Source: Caballeronia sp. TF1N1
GTDB lineage: Bacteria > Pseudomonadota > Gammaproteobacteria > Burkholderiales > Burkholderiaceae
Direction of reading: 5' to 3'
Assembly (NCBI RefSeq): GCF_022878925.1
Contig: NZ_CP084626.1
Coordinates: forward strand, 2,914,001 to 2,978,000
Length of the DNA stretch: 64,000 bases
Shown here one piece after another: positions 33,683 through 43,047 of this stretch. The notes beneath the pieces are model-generated. The model saw only the letters and a program-made list of their open reading frames with translations, did no database searches and had not been told where the DNA came from. A program made the position numbers and the translations under genes. Numbering within the stretch: the stretch's first letter is position 1; each line of letters starts with the position of its first letter.

Positions 33683-34606
33683 TTAATCGCGCTTCTTCGC
33701 GCGCGGGTGCGCTGAATCGTAGACGCGAGCGAGATGCTGAAAATCCAGCGATGTATAGACCTGCGTGGCCGTGATGCTCGCGTGACCGAGCAACTCCTGC
33801 ACGGCGCGCAGGTCGCCGCTCGATTGCAGAACATGCGTGGCGAACGAATGCCGCAACACGTGCGGATGTACGTTCGACGGAATGCCCGCGAGGAGCGCCA
33901 TGCGCTTCACGCGCTCGCGCACCACGCCGGGTGCCATGCGGTTGCCGCGCACCGAAATGAAAAGCGCGTGCGGGTCGTGCTTGACGAATTCGCCGCGTAC
34001 CGCGATCCACGCGCGCAAGGCATCGACTGCCTTGCGTCCGACTGGAACCGAACGCCGCCGGTTGCCCTTGCCGAGCACCGTCACTTCCTCGTGCGCGAGA
34101 TTGAGCCAGCCTTGCGAGCGGTATTCGGCGGTCTCGACGAAATGCACGTCCAGCCCGACCAGTTCGGCGAGCCGCAAGCCGGACGAATAGAAGAGTTCGA
34201 GAATCGCGTGATCGCGCGCGGCTTCGGTTGTGCTGGCCTGGGGCGCGTCCATGAGCGCCATGGCGTCATCGACGGAAAGCGCCTTCGGCAAGCTCTTCTC
34301 GCGCTTGGGCGCGCGAATGGTCGCCACTGGATTCGCGGGCATGTCGACTTGCTGCGCGAACCATCGATAAAACGCCCGCCACGCCGACAGCCGATGCGCG
34401 ATGGAGCGCGACGACAGCCCCGCCGAATGCGCCCTGACCACCGCGCCGCGCATATCGAGCGCGGTCAGTGATTCGAGCGGACGGTCTTTGGCGAGCGCGC
34501 GCAGTTCGCTCAGTTCGTACGTGTAGCCACGCAAAGTGTGTTCGGACAGACGCCGCTCGTGTTCGAGCATCGAAAGATACGTGGCGATGGCTTCGGCGGC
34601 GTCCAT
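33683..34606 (-). CDS. xerC: tyrosine recombinase XerC
   Basis: 307 residues with an N-terminal SAM-like core-binding domain and a full catalytic set: R145, K180, H249, R252, H275 and nucleophile Y284. With XerD it resolves chromosome dimers at dif during division. The place directly after DUF484 and dapF matches the conserved proteobacterial dapF-yigA-xerC order, which supports XerC rather than a mobile-element integrase. It starts 7 bp after the DUF484 stop. Confidence 0.97.
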   Translation of the reverse strand: MDAAEAIATYLSMLEHERRLSEHTLRGYTYELSELRALAKDRPLESLTALDMRGAVVRAHSAGLSSRSIAHRLSAWRAFYRWFAQQVDMPANPVATIRAPKREKSLPKALSVDDAMALMDAPQASTTEAARDHAILELFYSSGLRLAELVGLDVHFVETAEYRSQGWLNLAHEEVTVLGKGNRRRSVPVGRKAVDALRAWIAVRGEFVKHDPHALFISVRGNRMAPGVVRERVKRMALLAGIPSNVHPHVLRHSFATHVLQSSGDLRAVQELLGHASITATQVYTSLDFQHLARVYDSAHPRAKKRD

Positions 34607-34613
34607 GGCGATC

Positions 34614-35327
34614 TCAGTAAGGCATCAGACGGCTCAAAGCCGCGCTGGCCAATGCGCCGATCTGCGTGAGGAAGTCGGTCGCCATGCCGTCGTGAAAGCG
34701 GCGCGGATCGGGCGAGCCCATGACGAGCAGGCCGAAGGTGGGCGCATCCGGACCGGCTTGCGGATCGCGCAGGGCGATGAGCGAGATCGATTCGATCTTG
34801 CGCTGCGCGGCGCCTTCTCCGGCAACGGTCGTAGCCGACGCCGAGTTCGGCGCGCCAAGCCACTGCGCCGCCGCGAAGCCGCTGTTCGCGCCGCAATACG
34901 GCACTTCCAGATTGTTCGCGAAGATGCGCACTTCCTCGCCGACCTGACGCGCGAAGTCGGCCTGGCGATACCCTTCGTCGACATCCCAGACGCGCAGCGC
35001 GGCGTGCGGAACGTCGAAGACTTCGCACAGGCCGCGACTGATGGTCGAGGGCAACGCGTATGGATCGCGCTGCGCGATCACGCGCACGGTCCAGCGGTTG
35101 AACTTCGTCGAGATGCTGTCGTTTTCGTGGCCGTAGCGCAGCAGTTCGGCGAGGCGCCGTTCGAGTTGCTTGTTCTTGTCGCGCAGCATTTCCATCTGGC
35201 GTTCCTGCAGCGACACGGCGGATTTGCCATGCGGATTGGACAACCGGATCGTGCCGAGCAGTTCAGCGTGCTCGGTGAAGAAATCGGGGTTGTCGAGCAG
35301 ATAATCGGCGACTTCGCGTGGATTCAT
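34614..35327 (-). CDS. DUF484 family protein (YigA-like)
   Basis: 237 residues: a short N-terminal helix region (PREVADYLLDNPDFFTEHAELL), a coiled coil near 40-65 (LQERQMEMLRDKNKQLERRL) and a GAF-like domain. DUF484 proteins are GAF-fold proteins of unknown task nearly always found between dapF and xerC, as here. The neighbours suggest a link to division or wall metabolism, but no function is established. Confidence 0.93.
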   Translation of the reverse strand: MNPREVADYLLDNPDFFTEHAELLGTIRLSNPHGKSAVSLQERQMEMLRDKNKQLERRLAELLRYGHENDSISTKFNRWTVRVIAQRDPYALPSTISRGLCEVFDVPHAALRVWDVDEGYRQADFARQVGEEVRIFANNLEVPYCGANSGFAAAQWLGAPNSASATTVAGEGAAQRKIESISLIALRDPQAGPDAPTFGLLVMGSPDPRRFHDGMATDFLTQIGALASAALSRLMPY

Positions 35328-35363
35328 GGTCGATGGTCGTAATGATGCGATGCGTATGCAAAC

Positions 35364-36248
35364 TCAGCCGGCGATGCGGTCGAGGTCGATCTCGCCTTCG
35401 AAAACCGTCGCGGCGGGTCCGGCCATGAAAAGTGGCGCGGATTCGTCGCGTGCGCCGTCCCAGCCGATGGTGAGCGTGCCGCCGTGCGTCTCGACGCGCA
35501 CCGGCGTGTCGAGCACGCCGCGCCGGATGCCTGCCGCCACCGCCGCGCACGCGCCCGTGCCGCACGCGAGCGTTTCGCCCGCGCCGCGTTCGTAGACGCG
35601 CAGCTTGACCGAATGACGATCGACGATCTGCATGAAGCCCGCGTTGACGCGCTTCGGAAAGCGCGCGTGACGCTCGATCAGCGGACCTTCGACGAGCACG
35701 GGATACGCTTCCACGTCATCCACGATCTGCACGGCGTGCGGATTGCCCATCGAGACGACGGAAATCCAGCGCGGTTCATTCGCGTAGCCGTTCAGATCGA
35801 GCGGCCAGAGCGTGTCGTTGCCTTCGTTGCGGCCTTCGAGACCGTGTGCGTCGAAAGGCACTTCGGGCGCATGAAACACCGGCGTACTCATGTCGACCGT
35901 CACTTCGCCATTGGCTTGCATGGTCAGCGTGATGACGCCGTTTTGCACCTCCACGCGCACGGTGGCGGCGTCGGTCAGCTTGCGGTCGCGCACGAACTTC
36001 ACGAAGCAGCGCGCGCCGTTGCCGCAATGTTCGACCTCGCCGCCGTCGCAATTGAAGATGCGGTATTTGAAATCGACGCCCTCGATGGTCGGCTTTTCCA
36101 CCAGCAGCAACTGGTCCGCGCCCACGCCGAAATGACGGTCGGCGAGCGCACGCACTTGTTGCGCGCTCAGATCGAGCGCCTGCGTGTAGCCGTCGAGCAC
36201 GACGAAGTCGTTGCCCGCGCCTTGCATCTTGGTGAATTTGAGTTTCAT
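35364..36248 (-). CDS. dapF: diaminopimelate epimerase
   Basis: 294 residues from ATG 36248. The two active-site cysteines are visible: C75 in EHCGNGARC and C229 in [10 protein letters not shown]. The enzyme turns LL- into meso-diaminopimelate, needed for lysine and peptidoglycan, without a cofactor. [13 protein letters not shown] at the N-terminus is the family signature. It is 79 bp downstream of the lpxL-like gene. No strong ribosome site is seen before this ATG. Confidence 0.98.
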   Translation of the reverse strand: MKLKFTKMQGAGNDFVVLDGYTQALDLSAQQVRALADRHFGVGADQLLLVEKPTIEGVDFKYRIFNCDGGEVEHCGNGARCFVKFVRDRKLTDAATVRVEVQNGVITLTMQANGEVTVDMSTPVFHAPEVPFDAHGLEGRNEGNDTLWPLDLNGYANEPRWISVVSMGNPHAVQIVDDVEAYPVLVEGPLIERHARFPKRVNAGFMQIVDRHSVKLRVYERGAGETLACGTGACAAVAAGIRRGVLDTPVRVETHGGTLTIGWDGARDESAPLFMAGPAATVFEGEIDLDRIAG

Positions 36249-36327
36249 GGCGCTATTGTATGTGAGCCTCACCGTCACGTTTCATGACGTTTCGCGACGA
36301 TCTGCGCCACCACGGCGCCATGCGCGC

Positions 36328-37212
36328 TCAATAGAAGCCCGGCTCGCCCGGCGGACGCGTTTTGAAACGCTTGTGCACCCAGTAATACTGCTCCGGTATG
36401 TGCGGAATCTGCTCTTCGAGGAATTCGTTCATGCGGCGCGCGTCGGCTTCGTCGTCGCCAGTGGGGTAGTTCTGCCACGGCTCGAAAATCTTCAGCCGAT
36501 ATCCCTTGTAGTTCGGCAGCACCTCGCCGATGAACGGCACCACTTGCGCCTTGCCCGCTTTCGCCAGCCGGCCGACGGCCGTCAACGTACACGCCTGAAT
36601 GCCGAAGAACGGCACGAAGGTGGAATTGCGCATGCCGTAGTCCATGTCCGCGCCGAGCATCACCGGTTTGCGGTCGCGCAGCCAGCGCAGCACGATACGC
36701 GCGCTGTCCGCACGGCTCGCCATGTCCGCGCCGAAGCGGGCGCGCTGCGCTTTCGCGATTTCCTCGACCTGCGGATTCGAGAACGGTTGATACAGCGACC
36801 CGCATTGCCGATGCAGCGAGTAGTTCAGAAAGATCGATCCCGCCTCGATGCCGACGAAATGCAGGCCGAGAAATAGCGTGGGCGGCAGGTTCGGGTCGGA
36901 GAGATCGACGGCGCTGTCCACCTCGATCAGTTTTTCGAGCTTCTTGGCCGAGCCGAACCACTGCACGCTGCGCTCCACATAACTGCGGATGGCGTGGCGG
37001 AAATGCTGCTGCGCGACTTCCTCGCGGCGCTCGGGCGACCAGTCCGGAAAGCAGAGCGCGAGGTTCGTATGTACGATGCGCTTGCGTCTGCTCGGGATCT
37101 GATAGAGCAGCCAGCCGAGTCCGTCGCCGAAACGTGCCGTGATGCCGTAAGGGATGAGCGCCAGAAACTTGAGAAAGCCGAAGGCGAGCGCCACGCCAAT
37201 GCGCCCTAACAT
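36328..37212 (-). CDS. lpxL: lipid A late acyltransferase (LpxL/HtrB family)
   Basis: 294 residues, typical for the family. An N-terminal membrane anchor is followed by the H-x4-E catalytic motif (H118...E123 in GLHFVGIE) and the DADYG-like block GADMDYGMRNSTFVPFF. These enzymes add a secondary acyl chain to Kdo2-lipid IVA at the inner membrane. Which chain is added (LpxL or LpxM type) cannot be told, so the symbol is provisional. It is divergent from metK and heads the run toward dapF. Confidence 0.88.
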   Translation of the reverse strand: MLGRIGVALAFGFLKFLALIPYGITARFGDGLGWLLYQIPSRRKRIVHTNLALCFPDWSPERREEVAQQHFRHAIRSYVERSVQWFGSAKKLEKLIEVDSAVDLSDPNLPPTLFLGLHFVGIEAGSIFLNYSLHRQCGSLYQPFSNPQVEEIAKAQRARFGADMASRADSARIVLRWLRDRKPVMLGADMDYGMRNSTFVPFFGIQACTLTAVGRLAKAGKAQVVPFIGEVLPNYKGYRLKIFEPWQNYPTGDDEADARRMNEFLEEQIPHIPEQYYWVHKRFKTRPPGEPGFY

Positions 37213-37312
37213 GAGGTGCTCCAGCGAACAGACGGAGGTGAACTATGGACAGAAGATTGTTTCGGGACGAATGGGGACAAGCGTTCGGCTCAGTAAAAAC
37301 ACGGGAAACCGG

Positions 37313-37318
37313 TATAAT
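37313..37318 (+). promoter_or_regulatory. -10 box of the metK promoter
   Basis: A perfect TATAAT with no good -35 at 16-18 bp (the region reads gctcag). Transcription would begin near 37325, at the first hairpin of the leader. Confidence 0.6.
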
Positions 37319-37323
37319 AAGAC

Positions 37324-37492
37324 CTTCGCCGAGTTAATGGACAACTTGCGGGGCGAAGCCGGCCGGCCTTCATGCAATCTGTGGAGAAGGGCTGGAGTTT
37401 AATGACATCCGCTAAAGCGTCGCCGCTTCAGACTCCGAACGAAGTCGGCTACGTGAGCAAACCACAACGTACTTTAATTGGAGTCTGAAGCG
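37324..37492 (+). promoter_or_regulatory. structured metK leader with ribosome-site-sequestering hairpin (candidate riboswitch)
   Basis: The roughly 167-nt leader begins with a hairpin: CTTCGCC (37324-37330) pairs with GGCGAAG (37352-37358), enclosing AGTT/AACT (37332-37335 and 37343-37346). Further on, CGCTTCAGACTCC (37424-37436) is a perfect 13-nt complement of GGAGTCTGAAGCG (37480-37492). That second arm contains the Shine-Dalgarno GGAG and the first base of the GTG start. A competing arm, GGAGTTT (37394-37400), can pair with AGACTCC (37430-37436, one G-U), with AAGCG/CGCTT (37415-37419 and 37424-37428) nested inside. Two exclusive folds, one hiding and one freeing the ribosome site, are the classic build of a translational riboswitch. 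SAM is the obvious ligand given the gene, but that is inferred. Confidence 0.7.
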
Positions 37493-38679
37493 TGTCGAAC
37501 GACTATCTGTTTACATCCGAATCCGTTTCCGAAGGCCACCCGGACAAGGTCGCCGATCAAATCTCCGACGCCATCCTCGACGCTATCCTGAGTCAGGACA
37601 AATACTCGCGCGTCGCAGCGGAAACGCTCTGTAACACCGGCCTCGTCGTCCTCGCGGGCGAAATCACCACGACGGCCAATGTCGACTACATCCAGGTTGC
37701 GCGCGACACCATCAAGCGCATTGGCTACGACAACACCGACTACGGTATCGACTATCGCGGCTGCGCGGTGCTCGTCGCTTACGACAAGCAGTCGCCGGAT
37801 ATCGCGCAAGGCGTGAACAAGGCGCACGACAACAACCTCGATCAAGGCGCGGGCGACCAGGGCCTGATGTTCGGCTACGCATGCGATGAAACGCCCGAAC
37901 TCATGCCGCTGCCTATCCACCTTTCGCATCGTCTGGTCGAGCGTCAGGCGAACCTGCGTCGCGACGGCCGTCTGCCGTGGCTGCGTCCGGACGCGAAGTC
38001 GCAAGTCACCGTGCGTTATGTCGATGGCCGTCCGCATTCCATCGACACCGTCGTGCTTTCCACGCAGCACGCACCGGACATCGATCTCTCGGACCTGCGC
38101 GAAGCCGTGATCGAGGAAGTCATCAAGCCGACGTTGCCGGCGGATCTCATCAAGGGCGACATCAAGTTCCTGGTGAATCCCACGGGCCGCTTCGTCATCG
38201 GCGGTCCGCAAGGCGACTGCGGTCTGACGGGCCGCAAGATTATCGTCGATACCTACGGCGGCGCGGCCCCGCACGGCGGCGGCGCGTTTTCGGGTAAGGA
38301 CCCGTCCAAGGTCGACCGCTCGGCTGCCTACGCCGGCCGCTATGTCGCGAAGAACATCGTGGCAGCGGGCCTGGCCTCGCGTTGCCTGATTCAGGTGTCG
38401 TACGCTATTGGCGTGGCGCGCCCGACTTCGGTCATGGTCAACACGTTCGGCACGGGCCGCGTGTCGGATGCCGAGATCACGAAGCTCGTGCTCGAACACT
38501 TCGACCTGCGTCCGAAGGGCATCATTCAGATGCTGGATCTGCTGCGTCCGATCTACGAGAAGTCGGCGGCTTATGGCCACTTCGGCCGCGAAGAGCCGGA
38601 ATTCACGTGGGAAGCCACCGACAAGGCTCTCACGCTCGCGGAAGCCGCGGGCACGGAACCGGTCGCGAGCGTCGCATAA
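37492..38679 (+). CDS. metK: S-adenosylmethionine synthetase
   Basis: 395 residues with a GTG start behind GGAG. It has the ATP motif [20 protein letters not shown], the GAGDQG loop (residue about 120) and the [16 protein letters not shown] block. It makes SAM from methionine and ATP in the cytosol, the methyl donor for nearly all methylation. The gene stands alone between its own promoter and a strong terminator; its leader can hide the ribosome site (see separate entry). Confidence 0.99.
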   Translation: MSNDYLFTSESVSEGHPDKVADQISDAILDAILSQDKYSRVAAETLCNTGLVVLAGEITTTANVDYIQVARDTIKRIGYDNTDYGIDYRGCAVLVAYDKQSPDIAQGVNKAHDNNLDQGAGDQGLMFGYACDETPELMPLPIHLSHRLVERQANLRRDGRLPWLRPDAKSQVTVRYVDGRPHSIDTVVLSTQHAPDIDLSDLREAVIEEVIKPTLPADLIKGDIKFLVNPTGRFVIGGPQGDCGLTGRKIIVDTYGGAAPHGGGAFSGKDPSKVDRSAAYAGRYVAKNIVAAGLASRCLIQVSYAIGVARPTSVMVNTFGTGRVSDAEITKLVLEHFDLRPKGIIQMLDLLRPIYEKSAAYGHFGREEPEFTWEATDKALTLAEAAGTEPVASVA

Positions 38680-38710
38680 AGCGTCGTATTGGTTCGGCAG
38701 GCAAAACGAA

Positions 38711-38742
38711 AACCGGCAAGCATCGCGCTTGCCGGTTTTTTT
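38711..38742 (+). terminator. rho-independent terminator of metK
   Basis: The perfect 11-bp stem AACCGGCAAGC/GCTTGCCGGTT with a 5-nt loop is followed by seven T. Confidence 0.92.
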
Positions 38743-38778
38743 GTGCGTCGCTTTTATCGAAGCCCGCCGTGCGGGCCT

Positions 38779-39132
38779 TCAGCGTGCCGCGAATGCATAC
38801 CAACCCGCGCTGCTAGCGGAAATACGTCGCGGACGGCGGCTCGTATGCGCCGCCGCCTGAGGCTTCGGCAGTGCGGGCGCGCGGGCTTGCATCGGACGGC
38901 GCAGCAGCGCTCTCAACGACACCTTGCGCGATGCCGTGCGCGCCCGAAGATTGAAGAAGAAGCCGCGAAACCACGAGCGAATGCCAACGACCGGATGCAC
39001 GTGCATGAGCTGTTCCGCGAGCGCCTGAGTGCGCGCGGAATGGTGGCGCAGTGCGCGAACCACGCCGCGTCGGGCCGGGCGCGCGGCGTGTGAAGCAACT
39101 CGGGTCAGGCCGGAAGCGATTCGGTGGTTCAT
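38779..39132 (-). CDS. possible small basic protein, unknown function
   Basis: 117 residues if started at ATG 39132 (124 from 39153). The product is very rich in Arg, His and Ala and has one hydrophobic aromatic patch (SWFRGFFFNL). No ribosome site precedes either ATG, and no family is recognised. It lies convergent to metK beyond the terminator. GC-rich DNA makes such frames by chance, so this is only a candidate. Confidence 0.35.
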   Translation of the reverse strand: MNHRIASGLTRVASHAARPARRGVVRALRHHSARTQALAEQLMHVHPVVGIRSWFRGFFFNLRARTASRKVSLRALLRRPMQARAPALPKPQAAAHTSRRPRRISASSAGWYAFAAR

Positions 39133-39441
39133 ATCGGGAAGAGTCGGTTGCATGTAGGCAACTCGACGATAGTCGTCTTAAAAATAGCGATCAACGGATT
39201 CGATCCAACGAGCCTGCGGAAGTTGCACCGAATTGATGCAGGCAATGTACAGGACCATTATTACTCCGGTAAGTCCGCGTTTTCCCTGCTGAATGCCGGA
39301 CGAAACGCCGGTCGCGCCGTTAAAGCGCAGGCCGAACGGGCTTTAGCCGCGCGTGAGATTTACAATCGTGCTATTCGCCCGGATGCCGGGTATTGCGATG
39401 GTTGAATGAAGTCACGTGAAGCCGTCGAGGTAAGAACTGAA
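39133..39441. other. upstream region of the dioxygenase gene
   Basis: No supported gene. TACAAT at 39361-39366 is a possible -10, with no clear -35. A short palindrome CCCGGATGCCGGG lies near 39379-39391. Confidence 0.35.
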
Positions 39442-40218
39442 ATGTCCGAACACAATCCGCTTCAATCGAAATCAGAACAAGTGCGCGAATTGCGCGAGAC
39501 GGGCTTCGTCGTCGTCAAGGGGCTGGTGCCTGAAGCGCGCTGCCAAGCGTTACGCGAAGTTGCGCGCCGCCAGTTGGCGGAGGCGGCGACGCCGCTCGAA
39601 TTCGAAGCCGATCTGAAATACCCCGGCGCGCCCGATTCCCGGGACGCGCCCGGCGGACACACCGTGCGCCGTCTGCTTGACGCCTACGTGCGTGATCCGC
39701 TCTTCGCCGAGTTCGCGACATCGCCCGAGATTCGCGGCTGGATGGAGTTGTACTTCGGCGAGACGCCGTACCTTTCGCGTGCGCATCACAACTGCGTGAT
39801 GACGAAGCATCCCGCTTACGGCAGCCTCACCGGCTGGCATCGCGACGTGCGTTACTGGGGCTTCGAGCGCGACGATCTGGTTTCGACATGGCTCGCAATC
39901 GGCGATGAAACCGTCGACAACGGCGCGCTCTGGTTCGTGCCGGGCTCGCACAAGCTGCCGTTCACGTCCGACCGCTTCGATGAAGCGAAATTCTTCCGCT
40001 CCGACCTGCCCGAAAACGCCGCGCTGATCCGCACGGCGGTTTCGCCCGCGCTCGAACCCGGCGATGTCGTGTTCTTCCACTGCAATACGCTGCATTCGGC
40101 GGGCAAAAACCTCAGCGATAAGGTGAAATTCTCGCTCGTCTACACGTATCACGGTGCGAGCAACGTGCCGTTGCCAGGCACGCGGTCGGCCGCGAAACCG
40201 GAAGTGCCGCTCGTCTGA
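39442..40218 (+). CDS. phytanoyl-CoA dioxygenase (PhyH) family protein
   Basis: 258 residues from ATG 39442 (an in-frame ATG at 39406 is possible; GAGGT lies between them). It has the double-stranded beta-helix of Fe(II)/2-oxoglutarate oxygenases. The metal-binding H133-x-D135 is in WHRDVRYWG, the distal histidine in NTLHSAGKNLS (H218), and a later arginine or lysine should bind 2-oxoglutarate. PhyH proteins hydroxylate small molecules such as fatty acyl-CoA, ectoine or antibiotics; the substrate here is unknown. The gene is monocistronic with no biosynthetic neighbours. Confidence 0.88.
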   Translation: MSEHNPLQSKSEQVRELRETGFVVVKGLVPEARCQALREVARRQLAEAATPLEFEADLKYPGAPDSRDAPGGHTVRRLLDAYVRDPLFAEFATSPEIRGWMELYFGETPYLSRAHHNCVMTKHPAYGSLTGWHRDVRYWGFERDDLVSTWLAIGDETVDNGALWFVPGSHKLPFTSDRFDEAKFFRSDLPENAALIRTAVSPALEPGDVVFFHCNTLHSAGKNLSDKVKFSLVYTYHGASNVPLPGTRSAAKPEVPLV

Positions 40219-40232
40219 GCGCGTTTTGCGTT

Positions 40233-40439
40233 TTATCGGCGGGATGACGGCAGCGCAAGGCCGATCATTCCCGCGAGCGTGGCCACGACGCCGCCCGCGA
40301 GCAGCCAGATAGTCTTGTTCGTGGGCGAGCCGGTGAAAAAGCGCGATACGTCGTTACTCAACGAATGAAACGACTGGCCACCGAAATAAAGCAGCACGAT
40401 GCCGCCGACAATCAACGCAACGGAAATCGCTCGGGTCAT
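40233..40439 (-). CDS. DUF3185 small membrane protein
   Basis: 68 residues with two membrane spans (about 4-24 and 45-64) around a conserved centre HSLSNDVSRFFTGSPTNKTIW, which I recognise as DUF3185. No function is known. It lies just after the dioxygenase, convergent, and 72 bp downstream of mscS on the same strand. Confidence 0.85.
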   Translation of the reverse strand: MTRAISVALIVGGIVLLYFGGQSFHSLSNDVSRFFTGSPTNKTIWLLAGGVVATLAGMIGLALPSSRR

Positions 40440-40510
40440 GGGCCAGTCTCGCGGAAGGTAAGGCGCGACAGGTTATTCAATCTTCCCGCTCGCGTCCAGT
40501 CGTCCCGGTT

Positions 40511-41302
40511 TCAGGTGATCTGCTCGCGCGTCAGCGGCTGAATCTTGCGCAGCAATTCGGCCTGCACGCTCGCGTGATCGCTCGCGCGCGTCCATGCGCC
40601 CACGTTGAACTTGACGCCGGTGTCGGTGTAATCCGTTACCGCGATCCACGGAGCGGACGGCGCTTCCTGCACGATACGCGGATCTTCGCTCACGAGCCGG
40701 CGCAATTCCTCGAGCACATGTTCGACCTTCTGACCGTGCGCCACCTGAAAGTTGAGCACCACGCGGCGGCGTTCGTTCGCGCTGTAATTGGTGATGGGAT
40801 TCGCCCAGATCGTGCTGTTCGGCACGAACATGACGATGCCGTCGGCCTTGGTGAGGCGCGTGGTGAAGAGACCGATTTCGTTCACGGTTCCCGCCGTCGT
40901 GCCGACGCCCTCGATGTAATCGCCCACGCGGAACGGACGCAGCAACAACAGCATCAGCCCCGCCGCGATGTTCTGCAGCGTGCCCTGCAACGCCAGGCCA
41001 ATTGCCAGTCCCGCCGCGCCGAGCACGGTCAGGATACTCGCCGCCGCGATGCCGAACTTGCCGAGCGCGGCCACGATGGCGACTACGCGAATGGCCCACA
41101 TCGCCACGCTGGCGAGCACCGGCGTGAGCGTGGCGTCGATATGCGTGCGCCCAAGCGTGCGCCGCAGCGCGTTGGCGACGAAGTTCGAAATCCACCATCC
41201 GACGGCAAGGATCAGGATCGCCATGAGGAAGTCGATGCCATACGTCACGGCAAGGGCTAATAGGGAATCGTAGGCAGGGCGCAGCTTATCGATAGAGTTC
41301 AT
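40511..41302 (-). CDS. mscS: small-conductance mechanosensitive channel MscS
   Basis: 263 residues, the short MscS form (E. coli MscS is 286). Three membrane spans; the pore helix is rich in Gly and Ala (ILTVLGAAGLAIGLALQGTLQNIAAGLML), and the cytoplasmic beta domain PFRVGDYIEGVGTTAGTVNEIG follows. The channel opens under membrane tension and releases solutes during osmotic downshock. Confidence 0.95.
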   Translation of the reverse strand: MNSIDKLRPAYDSLLALAVTYGIDFLMAILILAVGWWISNFVANALRRTLGRTHIDATLTPVLASVAMWAIRVVAIVAALGKFGIAAASILTVLGAAGLAIGLALQGTLQNIAAGLMLLLLRPFRVGDYIEGVGTTAGTVNEIGLFTTRLTKADGIVMFVPNSTIWANPITNYSANERRRVVLNFQVAHGQKVEHVLEELRRLVSEDPRIVQEAPSAPWIAVTDYTDTGVKFNVGAWTRASDHASVQAELLRKIQPLTREQIT

Positions 41303-41513
41303 CGGTCAGATTCCTTCATTTGGGATTTGCATTGGTCTGGCGTCGGACCAGAACGTTCCCGCGTAGGCCGTCTGGACGAGGGTCGTACGGCTTGCGGCGG
41401 ATTGGCTTAACATTGTCGGCCTCGACCGGCGGAGCGGCGAGCACGTGCCGCACAACGCCCGAACGCAGTCCCCGAAACCGATTCAGTCAACCAGCACGCA
41501 AAGGGAATTCGAT

Positions 41514-42557
41514 ATGGCATACGAAGCAGCTTCCGAGCGTTATACGCAGATGCAATACCGCACGTGCGGCAAGAGCGGATTGAAACTTCCTGCGTTGTCT
41601 CTTGGTCTGTGGCACAACTTCGGCGATACCACGCCCATCTCGACGCAACGCGAAATTCTGCGCACGGCATTCGATCTCGGCGTCACGCACTTCGATCTCG
41701 CCAACAACTACGGCCCGCCGTATGGCAGCGCGGAAACGAACTTCGGCCGGATCTTCAAGGACGACTTCCGGCCGTATCGCGATGAGCTGCTGATTTCGTC
41801 GAAGGCCGGCTGGGACATGTGGCCGGGACCTTACGGCAACGGCGGCGGTTCGCGCAAGTATGTGCTCGCGAGTCTGGATCAAAGCCTGAAGCGCATGGGC
41901 CTCGATTACGTCGATATTTTCTACTCGCATCGTTTCGATGCGGACACGCCGCTCGAAGAAACCGCTGGCGCGCTCGCCACCGCCGTTCATTCGGGCAAGG
42001 CGCTGTATGTCGGCATTTCATCGTATTCGGCGTCGAAGACGCGTGAAATGGCGCGCTTGCTGGCCGAGCACAAGGTGCCGCTCTTGATCCATCAGCCGTC
42101 GTACAACATGCTGAATCGCTGGATCGAACACGAACTGCTCGATACGCTCGACGATCTCGGCACCGGCAGCATCGCGTTCACGCCGCTCGCGCAGGGCTTG
42201 CTCACGAGCAAGTATTTGAACGGCGTGCCGCAGGATGCGCGCGTGAACAAGGCGGGCGGCGGATCGCTCAAGCAGGAGCATTTGAGCGACGAGAATCTGG
42301 CGCATGTGCGCAAGCTCAACGAACTCGCGGAGCGTCGCGGTCAGAGCCTCGCGCAGATGGCGCTCGCGTGGGCGTTGCGCGGTGGCCGTGTGACTTCGGT
42401 GCTGATCGGCGCGAGCCGCGCGGAACAGGTCGTCGAGAACGTCGCCGCGCTGAAAAATTTGGAATTCAGCGCAGAGGAACTCGCCGAGATCGACAAGCAC
42501 GCGCAGGAAGGCGGCGTGAATCTGTGGGAGAAGCCGTCGACGGATCAACGCATCTGA
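41514..42557 (+). CDS. aldo/keto reductase, L-glyceraldehyde-3-phosphate reductase type
   Basis: 347 residues from ATG 41514 (AAGGGA site). The catalytic tetrad parts are visible: FDLANNYG (Asp and Tyr), SSKAGW (Lys) and YSHRFD (His). The NADP-binding end has LIGASRAEQV. It is closest in build to YghZ/GpR (346 residues), an NADPH-dependent AKR14 enzyme that detoxifies L-glyceraldehyde 3-phosphate and other aldehydes. The substrate is inferred from family likeness only. The gene is monocistronic. Confidence 0.9.
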   Translation: MAYEAASERYTQMQYRTCGKSGLKLPALSLGLWHNFGDTTPISTQREILRTAFDLGVTHFDLANNYGPPYGSAETNFGRIFKDDFRPYRDELLISSKAGWDMWPGPYGNGGGSRKYVLASLDQSLKRMGLDYVDIFYSHRFDADTPLEETAGALATAVHSGKALYVGISSYSASKTREMARLLAEHKVPLLIHQPSYNMLNRWIEHELLDTLDDLGTGSIAFTPLAQGLLTSKYLNGVPQDARVNKAGGGSLKQEHLSDENLAHVRKLNELAERRGQSLAQMALAWALRGGRVTSVLIGASRAEQVVENVAALKNLEFSAEELAEIDKHAQEGGVNLWEKPSTDQRI

Positions 42558-43047
42558 TCGCGTCGTCCCGCCTTTGTCCCGGCCCGACCGTCAGAAGGGT
42601 ATTTTGGGATAATTGCGGAATCCGTTGCTATCATGCGGGCTCGGCGGCTTTTTGGCTGTGATTTGCGGCGTGTTCGACGCGCGTCTCCCGTTCTTCGCAA
42701 TCATTCGCCAGGCCGAGCAGCCAGGTGCGCGCCGTCCCGCAAAGTCCCACGCGCGTCCAGCCAGTCTCAATGCCGCACGGCCGCGACACGACGGCAAATG
42801 TCGATCGGGTTAAAATGCTCGATTGCGCCGGGTTGTCCGGCTGGGTTGTCTGGTTTGCGCGCGTGCTTCGGCTCAAGGCTTGAGCAGGCCGCGTGATACC
42901 GAAGCGCCGACATCAGCCCATACGATCGTCCTTTTGCGTAGTTGAGCGCGGCAAAGTCTTTTCGATGCCCGTTCCCGCCAGAGCATTCGGCTGGCGGCGA
43001 GCGGCACCGCGTCATCGCATCATCGTTCTCGCACAGTCCAAGAAGCC
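42558..43047. other. intergenic region upstream of fpr
   Basis: 490 bp with no convincing gene. TATCAT (42629-42634) and TAAAAT (42811-42816) are possible -10 boxes without good -35 partners. No SoxR or FinR-type operator was recognised. Confidence 0.35.

Noticed and set aside
33683..34606. Tyrosine recombinase as a sign of a mobile element
   Set aside because: Conserved place after dapF and DUF484 and full XerC features; no attachment repeats or phage genes nearby.
37380..37430. SAM-II-like motif in the metK leader (GTTTAATG, CGCTAAAG)
   Set aside because: Some short words look similar to SAM-II, but I could not build its pseudoknot by eye. Left for a covariance model search.
39406..39422. 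Second parS-like core (TCACGTGA) before the dioxygenase gene
   Set aside because: Only the inner 8 bp match; the flanks do not. An 8-bp palindrome is expected by chance in this much GC-rich DNA.
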